Assembly: GCA_012511995.1 (NCBI GenBank)
Contig: JAAZFA010000267.1
Location: forward strand, 1-9,199
Origin: Thermoproteota archaeon
GTDB lineage: Archaea; Thermoproteota; Bathyarchaeia; Bathyarchaeales; Bathycorpusculaceae
Length of the DNA: 9,199 bases
Direction: 5' to 3'
This document shows, piece by piece, positions 1 through 5,275 of the stretch; the first letter of the stretch is position 1; every line of letters begins with the position of its first letter. The position numbers and the translations under genes were made by a program. Below the pieces are notes generated by a model. That model made no database searches and had not been told where the DNA came from. It saw nothing but the letters and a program-made list of their open reading frames with translations.

Positions 1-1104
1 CCTCAAATTGATGTACAATGTATAGACTCAGCAACAGGTGCAAAAACCAACTCAACAACAGACCTAAATGGTAACACATTTTTTACCCTTGAGAAGGGTG
101 ACCACTCATTGACTGCCTATTCGGATGACGTCAATGTAGGTCAGGCAAATATTACAGTTACAGGCGACGAAACATTTAATCTTAAATGCCGATTGAGCGA
201 CATGGAAATTACCGTTCAAACTGAAGCTGGTATAGCCATGCCCTTTGTTAATCTAGACATAGTTTACCAGTACCAAAGCAGCACAATATCTAGAAATGGT
301 TCAATCAAAGGTCAAACAGGCTATTCAGGGTCCTTTAATCTATCTTCAACGATTGCAGGTGCCACCTATACCATATCTGCCTCTTTATATAATGAAATAT
401 TCAATACCAATAACAACACCGCAACAAGCTTGTCTAATGAAGGTATAACACAGGTAACGATTATTTGTCCAAGTAAAAACGTAACATTGGGCATAACGGG
501 TTATGGCGATATTGCAATACCCGAAGCTCGAGTTGAACTCGTTGAACAAACAAATGGTTTATTTTACTCAGCCATCACCGGCAGCAATGGAGAGGCCGTA
601 TTACACCCAACCTTTGGCAACTACCGCTTAAGAGTTTACAAGGACAACACGCTACTAAAAGAAACAAACATACAGGTATTCGATAACATCGAAGAACAAC
701 TCTATTGCTCAATATACGGCATTCAGATATCTGTTTCAGTCATTGATGTCTTCGGTTCCCCTATATCTAATGCTAATGTAACACTTAATGGTTCAGAAAC
801 AACATCTGTTGGCGCAACAAAAAGTAACGGTATAGCAACATTCACAAATATTATAGGTGGTAATATGCAGATTATCGCTCAGATATCTGGCTCACAGGAT
901 GCTTCACAAGCCATAACTGTGACAGTGAATGAATCAATGACTGTACAGATAAAAATGGAAAAATACATCTCAGTTGGCGGTGCATTAGTGCAAGCAAGTA
1001 CCCTTACAACTATTATAATAGTGATAGTGATTGCATTTCTCTTTTTAGGGATAGACCTGTACTGCCGAAGAAAAGTAAAACCGTCTGTATTAGCTTCTCC
1101 ATAG
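1..1104 (+). CDS. Surface-anchored multi-domain beta-sandwich protein, 5'-partial
   Basis: The frame is open from the first base of the window, so the gene starts upstream; the TTG at 109 is an internal Leu codon. 367 residues are visible. Most of the protein is a chain of about four beta-sandwich units of roughly 80-90 residues, resembling carboxypeptidase-regulatory/CnaB-like or Ig-like modules. They show alternating beta-strand patterns and turns such as GSNGEA and KSNGIATF. A single hydrophobic helix at about residues 334-354 (TLTTIIIVIVIAFLFLGIDL) is followed by a basic tail beginning CRRKVK, so the bulk should lie outside the cell with a short cytoplasmic end. Nine N-X-S/T sequons (NST, NIT, NGS, NLS, NNT, NVT, NVT, NGS, NES) suggest heavy N-glycosylation if it is exported. 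No enzymatic motif is visible. Its role (envelope, adhesion or S-layer associated) is inference. The membrane-anchor call is firm; the domain family is not. Confidence 0.75.
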   Translation, partial: PQIDVQCIDSATGAKTNSTTDLNGNTFFTLEKGDHSLTAYSDDVNVGQANITVTGDETFNLKCRLSDMEITVQTEAGIAMPFVNLDIVYQYQSSTISRNGSIKGQTGYSGSFNLSSTIAGATYTISASLYNEIFNTNNNTATSLSNEGITQVTIICPSKNVTLGITGYGDIAIPEARVELVEQTNGLFYSAITGSNGEAVLHPTFGNYRLRVYKDNTLLKETNIQVFDNIEEQLYCSIYGIQISVSVIDVFGSPISNANVTLNGSETTSVGATKSNGIATFTNIIGGNMQIIAQISGSQDASQAITVTVNESMTVQIKMEKYISVGGALVQASTLTTIIIVIVIAFLFLGIDLYCRRKVKPSVLASP

Positions 1105-1128
1105 ATTTCGCTTTTAATTAGAATAAAG

Positions 1129-1136
1129 TTTATATT
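1129..1136 (+). promoter_or_regulatory. Candidate archaeal TATA box for the cysteine-rich protein gene
   Basis: TTTATATT is preceded by the purine-rich GAATAAAG, which resembles a BRE. It lies about 75 nt before the TTG start at 1211, predicting a transcript start near 1155-1162 and a leader of about 50 nt. This is based on sequence pattern only. Confidence 0.35.
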
Positions 1137-1198
1137 GAATTCCAAATACATGTAGAAAAATAAGAACGCAGACAAATCAAAACAATTTTAACAACTTT

Positions 1199-1204
1199 GA
1201 GGTG
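1199..1204 (+). promoter_or_regulatory. Ribosome binding site that favours the TTG start at 1211
   Basis: GAGGTG matches the archaeal 16S anti-Shine-Dalgarno core. It sits 6 nt before TTG at 1211, which is ideal spacing. The in-frame GTG at 1202 lies inside this motif and so is a poor start. Confidence 0.6.
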
Positions 1205-1210
1205 TATCTG

Positions 1211-1510
1211 TTGGCTCAAACAAAATCTTGTTCTCCAACATGCCATTCTTTTAAATGTGGTAAAAATGCTGCTCTTTTCCGTAGAGATTCAGTTTGGTGT
1301 AAAGATGGCGATGAGCCATGTAATGTTGCCAAATGTATGTATGCTATGTGCTTTAAACGGCGACTGTTACCTGGTGCAATCTGTGGCGAAACTGTTAGAC
1401 GGAAAACCGCTGAGCGTGATCTAGATGATGACTTCTATAAAGATGATACATCATCCATTAAACTAAAAGGAAAAGCGCTTAGAAAACTCGGAGACCAAGA
1501 CTACTACTAA
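1211..1510 (+). CDS. Small cysteine-rich, putative zinc-binding protein of unknown function
   Basis: 99 residues from the TTG start, chosen because GAGGTG lies 6 nt upstream; a longer GTG start at 1202 would overlap that motif. Eight cysteines fall at about residues 7, 11, 16, 30, 37, 42, 47 and 58. They form two similar clusters with C-x3/4-C-x4-C spacing (CSPTCHSFKC and CNVAKCMYAMC). This suggests two metal sites or a duplicated half-site. The middle is basic (FKRRLLPGAICGETVRRKT) and the C-terminal third is charged and probably flexible (DLDDDFYKDDTSS, then a Lys-rich stretch). There is no signal peptide or membrane segment, so it is probably cytoplasmic, perhaps nucleic-acid binding. I do not recognise the family and assign no function. 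It converges on rpoP. The ordered Cys pattern and good RBS make it a real gene. Confidence 0.7.
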   Translation: MAQTKSCSPTCHSFKCGKNAALFRRDSVWCKDGDEPCNVAKCMYAMCFKRRLLPGAICGETVRRKTAERDLDDDFYKDDTSSIKLKGKALRKLGDQDYY

Positions 1511-1567
1511 AATTATAAAATAACCAGTGCAAATTGCATTGAAGTCCCATTCTTATTTTATTATTTT
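1511..1567. terminator. Convergent termination region between the cysteine-rich gene and rpoP
   Basis: The plus strand has a T-rich run at 1549-1567 (CATTCTTATTTTATTATTTT), which would serve the plus-strand gene. The A-rich stretch at 1509-1523 gives a T-tract on the minus strand for rpoP. Between them lies a small perfect inverted repeat, TGCAA-A-TTGCA, at 1528-1538. Archaeal termination relies mainly on T-tracts, so a bidirectional terminator is plausible. Confidence 0.4.
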
Positions 1568-1722
1568 GATTGAACCCGTTTTACTACTGGCGGCTTAACT
1601 TTTTTTAGAATTCTGTACCCGCAAATGATGCATTTAGTTTCGCCACCTCGTAATTCTAACTCTTCAGATGGTACACGTGAGCCACATCTCATGCATTCAT
1701 AAACAATTCCTGATTTTTCCAT
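1561..1722 (-). CDS. rpoP: DNA-directed RNA polymerase subunit P (Rpb12-like)
   Basis: This very short minus-strand gene encodes 53 residues from ATG at 1722 to TAA at 1561-1563. The protein begins MEKSGIVYECMRCGSRVP, and after a polar linker has KCIICGYRILKKVKPP and VVKRVQSK. Two Cys pairs (C-x2-C at residues 10 and 13, and at 31 and 34) form the single zinc ribbon of the Rpb12/RpoP family. The basic C-terminal tail ending in a K/R-V-P/K-P-V-V-K pattern is typical, as is the length (about 45-65 residues). In archaeal RNA polymerase this subunit sits on the RpoD/RpoL/RpoN assembly platform and helps promoter opening. In many archaea it follows the ribosomal protein L37Ae gene; here it stands apart, divergent from the Trm5 gene. 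The RBS is weak (AGGAACAGG about 9-15 nt upstream). Confidence 0.88.
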   Translation of the reverse strand: MEKSGIVYECMRCGSRVPSEELELRGGETKCIICGYRILKKVKPPVVKRVQSK

Positions 1723-1759
1723 ATAGAAACGCCTGTTCCTACAAAGAAAAGCATTTTAC

Positions 1760-1767
1760 TTTTAAAC
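1760..1767. promoter_or_regulatory. Candidate palindromic TATA element shared by divergent rpoP and Trm5 genes
   Basis: The only good TATA-like element in the 79-nt divergent gap is TTTTAAAC (minus strand GTTTAAAA), with the self-complementary core TTTAAA. It is about 38 nt from each start codon's side (ATG 1722 minus, ATG 1802 plus), leaving leaders of roughly 10-15 nt in both directions. Both uses are inferred from position. Confidence 0.35.
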
Positions 1768-1801
1768 ATTTCCAATGATATTCACATAGGGCGATGAAGA
1801 G

Positions 1802-2686
1802 ATGAGAAAAAGTCTCAAAAAGAAGTTATCAAACTCCCTTTCATTGGAAACTTTAGACGAAGTCTTTAGCTCCTTTGACCTTATAGGTGACATTGCCATT
1901 ATAAAAGCGCCCAGCAACTCAAATGCTGCAGTATTAGTGGCAAAACAGATTATGGTCATTCATAAAGGTGTAAACAGCGTTTTTTTACAGACAAGTCCTG
2001 TTCATGGTGATCATCGCATTCGAAAATTAACCTTGTTGGCAGGTAAAAATAAAACAGTTGCTACCTACAAGGAGGCTGGTTGCTTATTTGCCGTAGATAT
2101 AGAAAAATGTTATTTTTCCCCCAGACTTTCCTATGAAAGACTCCATATAGCCTGTCAAGTTTTACCAAATGAAACCGTAATTAACATGTTTGCTGGTGTT
2201 GGTTGCTTTAGTATAATAACTGCCAAGAAAATTCCTAATACGAAAGTATACTCTATTGATATCAATCCCACTGCATACAAGTTCATGAAAGAGAATATAT
2301 TGGTCAATAAGGTCTTCGGAAAAGTTGTGCCTCTATTAGGTGACGCTAAAGATGTCGTGGAAACGCAGTTACAAGGTGTTGCTGACAGGGTTTTAATGCC
2401 TCTACCCGAGAAGGCATTAGAGTATTTGCCTGTTGCGATATCTGCCCTCAAAAAAGAAGGTGGATGGATACATTACTATGACTTTCAGCATGCGACTACT
2501 GAAGAAGACCCGCGTAAGAAAACTGAAAAGAAGGTTGCTGAAAAGCTCACTAGTTTAGGCATCCACTACACGTTTGCTCATGGCAGAGTTATTCGAAGTA
2601 CTGGTCCTTACTGGTACCAGACAGCACTAGACATTCGGGTTAACGGTTGCCCCAGCAACCTTAATAATACAAACTCATTTAGGTAA
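1802..2686 (+). CDS. Trm5-family tRNA (guanine37-N1)-methyltransferase lacking the N-terminal D1 domain
   Basis: 294 residues. Class I SAM-dependent methyltransferase of the Trm5/TYW2 family, which modifies G37 next to the anticodon. The D2 domain spans about 20-100 (SFDLIGDIAIIK at 24-35; HRIRKLTLLAGKNKT at 71-85). Then come the family block FSPRLSYER at 105-113, SAM motif I MFAGVGCFSI at 129-138, the SAM-ribose acidic DINP at 153-156, GDAKD at 180-184, and ADRVLMPLPEKA at 194-205. FSPRL and DINP match Trm5 rather than TYW2, which usually has FSPAN and an EKDP-like motif. Methanogen Trm5 is about 335 residues; this copy begins directly at D2, so the D1 domain that checks the tRNA elbow is absent. 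The usual NLP of the catalytic loop reads PLP here. The start is ATG with AGGGCGATGA just upstream. A Trm112 gene follows 16 nt later. A Taw22-like wyosine enzyme is an alternative. Confidence 0.82.
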   Translation: MRKSLKKKLSNSLSLETLDEVFSSFDLIGDIAIIKAPSNSNAAVLVAKQIMVIHKGVNSVFLQTSPVHGDHRIRKLTLLAGKNKTVATYKEAGCLFAVDIEKCYFSPRLSYERLHIACQVLPNETVINMFAGVGCFSIITAKKIPNTKVYSIDINPTAYKFMKENILVNKVFGKVVPLLGDAKDVVETQLQGVADRVLMPLPEKALEYLPVAISALKKEGGWIHYYDFQHATTEEDPRKKTEKKVAEKLTSLGIHYTFAHGRVIRSTGPYWYQTALDIRVNGCPSNLNNTNSFR

Positions 2687-2702
2687 TTATGCGTGGCTAC
2701 AT

Positions 2703-2972
2703 ATGAAACGTAAACTTATGGAAATCCTCGCTTGCCCAATCGACAAGTATCATCCACTTGAATTATACGTTTTTGAAGAAAAAGACGAAATAGTTGAAGG
2801 CTTAATCATTTGTCCCAAATGCAACCGATGGTACCCCATCCGTGAAGAAATTCCAGAAATGCTTCCAGACGAGCTCCGAAAAGAAGCAGATGATCTACCA
2901 TTCCTCAAAAAATGGAGGGACAAGTCACCTCAAAAAACTGTTTCTGAAGGCAAACCTTTCAACTTGTCGTAA
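2703..2972 (+). CDS. Trm112-like zinc-binding methyltransferase activator
   Basis: 89 residues. Trm112 is a small zinc-ribbon protein that binds and stabilises several SAM-dependent methyltransferases acting on tRNA, rRNA and release factor. Visible motifs are LMEILACPIDKYHPLEL at 5-21, GLIICPKCNRWYPI at 33-46, and EEIPEMLPDE at 48-57, the standard Trm112 layout. Cysteines are at 11, 37 and 40. The position of the fourth ligand is Asp14, and a CPxD form is also known to me from haloarchaeal Trm112, so this is probably a normal archaeal variant. A tail of about 30 residues (ending EGKPFNLS) extends beyond the core. No clear Shine-Dalgarno precedes ATG 2703, and the gap to the methyltransferase is 16 nt, so co-transcription and perhaps coupled translation are likely. 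It ends 9 nt before the stop codon of the convergent oxidoreductase. Confidence 0.85.
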   Translation: MKRKLMEILACPIDKYHPLELYVFEEKDEIVEGLIICPKCNRWYPIREEIPEMLPDELRKEADDLPFLKKWRDKSPQKTVSEGKPFNLS

Positions 2973-2981
2973 AACAATTTT

Positions 2982-3932
2982 CTATTTTTTTAGATGTATT
3001 GCTTTATTTTTGACTGACGACTCTATAGCTGCCGTAGCTATCTCCAATGCCTTAACTCCATCCTCACCAGTCACGACGGGTTTCTTTTTATTGACTATAC
3101 AATCAACAAAGTGCTGTAACTCAGCCTTCAATGGTTCTTGAAATTGTAGTCTTGGTTGTAAAGTTTGAGTTTTTTCTTCGATTGAGAGGTCTTGTGTGTT
3201 GTAGTCTAGGCGCATGATAGCTTCTGTGCCAGTTGTGATTATGGTGCGTGTTTTGTATGGGGTTAGCCAGTTGGATTCGATAAAGGCGGTTTCTCCGTTT
3301 TTGTAGGTGAGCATGATTTGGGCGTAATCTTCGAATTTTTTTATGCGTTTACTGCCCACTTTGGCGTAGACACTGATGGGGTCTTGTTGGGATATGTAGC
3401 GCATGACGTCTATGTCGTGTATGGCTGTGTCTTTTACGACTCCTACGTCTCCTATGCGTTCTGGCCATTGTGAGACGCGTTTAGTAGTCACGGAGACTAG
3501 TTCTCCTATTTTTTTGTTCTCTACTGATTGACGAATAAGTTGTAATCCAGGTATGAAACGCATTAAGAAGCCGACTGTGAGATGCAAGTCGTTTTCTTTG
3601 GCGTTTTTTACTAGTTGTCGAGCTTGTTCTGGTGTTGTTGACATTGGTTTTTCTACAAGGACGTGTTTGCCTGCATTTAGGGCTTTGCTGGCTTCTTGGT
3701 ATAGGATAGTAGACCAGGTGCAGATGTTTACTGCTTGGATGTCTTTGTTTTTCAGCATCTCGGTGCTGTCGCTGTATGCTTTAACGCCGTATTGATTTGC
3801 CATACTTTTGGCGCGTTGTAGGTTTACGTCGCATACTGCCAATAGTTCTGTTGAGGCTAATTCTTTGTAGACTCGCGCATGGTTTTTACCCCATTGCCCT
3901 GTACCGATAACTGCCACGCCAAGTTTAGTCAT
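2982..3932 (-). CDS. Gfo/Idh/MocA-family NAD(P)-dependent sugar oxidoreductase, possibly a UDP-sugar 3-dehydrogenase
   Basis: 316 residues, the usual length for the family. The N-terminal Rossmann domain (about 1-120) starts LGVAVIGTGQWGKNHARVY, with GTGQWG at 10-15 and Asp35 at the end of the second strand, suggesting NAD preference. The family EKP motif is at 94-96, GFLMRFIP at 121-128, and the catalytic-site KDTAIHDIDVMRY runs from 167, with His172 and Asp175 as candidate active-site residues. Family members oxidise or reduce a sugar ring hydroxyl. Similar archaeal and bacterial proteins next to UDP-sugar dehydrogenases are often UDP-GlcNAc or UDP-GlcNAcA 3-dehydrogenases (WlbA/WbpB-like). 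The substrate cannot be read from the sequence. The start codon overlaps the upstream gene's stop (ATGA, 3929-3932), implying translational coupling. Third codon positions are C-rich for the first 250 or so codons but not for the last 65. Confidence 0.85.
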   Translation of the reverse strand: MTKLGVAVIGTGQWGKNHARVYKELASTELLAVCDVNLQRAKSMANQYGVKAYSDSTEMLKNKDIQAVNICTWSTILYQEASKALNAGKHVLVEKPMSTTPEQARQLVKNAKENDLHLTVGFLMRFIPGLQLIRQSVENKKIGELVSVTTKRVSQWPERIGDVGVVKDTAIHDIDVMRYISQQDPISVYAKVGSKRIKKFEDYAQIMLTYKNGETAFIESNWLTPYKTRTIITTGTEAIMRLDYNTQDLSIEEKTQTLQPRLQFQEPLKAELQHFVDCIVNKKKPVVTGEDGVKALEIATAAIESSVKNKAIHLKK

Positions 3933-5254
3933 TTTTGGTCAGTTCCCCTTCCTAATCCTGCGTATACGAATCCTTCTGTATTTATTTGCACTGGCTCAAA
4001 CAATCCCACTAAATCTATCAAAGCAGCAGGTGACTTCATCATAGCTTTTAGCTTCCTAAGATTGAAATGGTGAAATTGACCTTTATCAGACAAAATAACA
4101 ATGCAATCAGCGCCCTCTATGGAATCGATTAAGTTTGTTTTAATTGACTTAAAATCCCGTGCTTTCTTCTTTGCAGTAGGATTATAGGCAACAACATTAG
4201 CACCTTTCTTTTCAAGTAATTTCACAAATTTGCTCCCATCTTGATTTAAATTACCTAAAACTGAAATTTTGCTCCTCCGAAATGTTTTCCCACAACTCCG
4301 AAGACCTTCATTAGTTAAATTCACAGCGTGTTTAATCATATCCTCATTAATTTGCTTAGCTAACGCAACTAATTTCAATTTAACGTTAAGATTCTCTGCA
4401 AAATCTAAAAGCAGCTTAGTTTCTTTATTTTCTTCCTCAGTTATACTCGGTCGAAAACTCGGGTCGTTAAGACTAATGATTTCTAGGACCTTAAAGTAAT
4501 CTATATTTGCTTTTTCACAAAACATCGCTAGTTCATTAGTTAGGGCAGTTGCAGTATACTGTTTTGCTGCTGCAAAGAGTGCTGCTGTTTCTGCAGTTTT
4601 TAAATCTCCGATTTCCTGAATATGATTTGTTATTGTTTTAAGTATTGTTGTTGCTGCCCGGAGGCTAATTGGGTCAGTTGCAGCCACTTGTAACATCAAA
4701 GTTTCACTCGAAACTGCTGTATTAAGTATTGGACTATACGCTAATCCGAAGTCTTTACCGACCTTAAATCCAGAAGTATTCTCAAGGAGTTCTTTAATTG
4801 TGCATTCAATGAAGCCTAATCCAGATACGCTTCCATAAATAACCAATACTCCCTGTCGAAGTGCAGCTCCAATTTGTTTACAAGTATTCACTAAACTGAA
4901 ATAATCATTCTTTTTTTGTCCTTCGACTTTAGCGGTAATAGCGATAACTATAATGTCACTTTGAGCGACTGCCTTTTTTAGATCACTGGTAACGCTAATT
5001 TTATCTTTGACGATGTTACTTTTAAGTTTAGCATCCACTTCGGGCACAGAAAACATGGTTTTACCCTTTGCCGTTTTCTTAACAATACTAGCATCTGCGT
5101 CAGTACAAATCACTTTGAAGCTTACATCGGCAAAAGCATTGGCGAAAAAGATACCTTTCTGTCCACAGCCAACGATAGCAATTTTAATCTTCGATCGTTT
5201 TTGATCGGTATCTAATTCAATAGGGTTTAAATCGAGGATAGATGGCAAGGGCAA
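3929..5254 (-). CDS. UDP-glucose/UDP-ManNAc dehydrogenase-family protein with degenerate active site
   Basis: 441 residues. The layout is that of nucleotide-sugar 6-dehydrogenases: N-terminal Rossmann domain (24-210) with IAIVGCGQKG at 25-34, central helix domain (about 215-310) with TAETAALF and NELAMFCEKANID, and a C-terminal UDP-binding-like domain (about 325-441) with ISVLGNLN, VVAYNP, ADCIVILSD and YAGLGR. Normal members oxidise UDP-GlcNAc, UDP-ManNAc or UDP-glucose to the uronic acid through a Cys thiohemiacetal. Here the GGHC-type motif is replaced by TEEENKETK (272-280) with no Cys nearby. The helix Lys and Asn are Ala225 and Ala229, SPER is SPIL (174-177), and the C-terminal DDxRESP block is missing. 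Dehydrogenation by the known mechanism is therefore unlikely. The start is TTG at 5254; a second TTG at 5248 is better spaced from AGGA. The first 22 residues precede the usual domain start. It overlaps the next gene by 4 nt. Confidence 0.8.
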   Translation of the reverse strand: MPLPSILDLNPIELDTDQKRSKIKIAIVGCGQKGIFFANAFADVSFKVICTDADASIVKKTAKGKTMFSVPEVDAKLKSNIVKDKISVTSDLKKAVAQSDIIVIAITAKVEGQKKNDYFSLVNTCKQIGAALRQGVLVIYGSVSGLGFIECTIKELLENTSGFKVGKDFGLAYSPILNTAVSSETLMLQVAATDPISLRAATTILKTITNHIQEIGDLKTAETAALFAAAKQYTATALTNELAMFCEKANIDYFKVLEIISLNDPSFRPSITEEENKETKLLLDFAENLNVKLKLVALAKQINEDMIKHAVNLTNEGLRSCGKTFRRSKISVLGNLNQDGSKFVKLLEKKGANVVAYNPTAKKKARDFKSIKTNLIDSIEGADCIVILSDKGQFHHFNLRKLKAMMKSPAALIDLVGLFEPVQINTEGFVYAGLGRGTDQK

Positions 5255-5275
5255 TTTCCTAAGGTTTAAGCTTGT

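Noticed and set aside
879..1175. 98-codon minus-strand open frame
   Set aside because: It is antisense to the membrane anchor of the surface protein. Its apparent hydrophobicity comes from the complementary strand of the transmembrane codons.
1197..1424. 75-codon frame overlapping the cysteine-rich gene
   Set aside because: It is a +1 frame product without an RBS. The alternative frame has an ordered cysteine pattern and a good GAGGTG.
2155..2451. 98-codon minus-strand frame inside the Trm5 gene
   Set aside because: It is antisense to conserved methyltransferase motifs and has no independent support.
1802..2686. TYW2 (wyosine aminocarboxypropyltransferase) identity
   Set aside because: The lack of D1 resembles TYW2, but FSPRLSYER and DINP are Trm5-type rather than the FSPAN and EKDP-like motifs typical of TYW2.
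3929..5254. Dehydrogenase-like gene as a decaying pseudogene
   Set aside because: There are no stops or frameshifts over 441 codons. The NAD glycine motif and secondary structure are kept, and its end is precisely coupled to the next gene. Repurposing fits better, although relaxed selection is not formally excluded.
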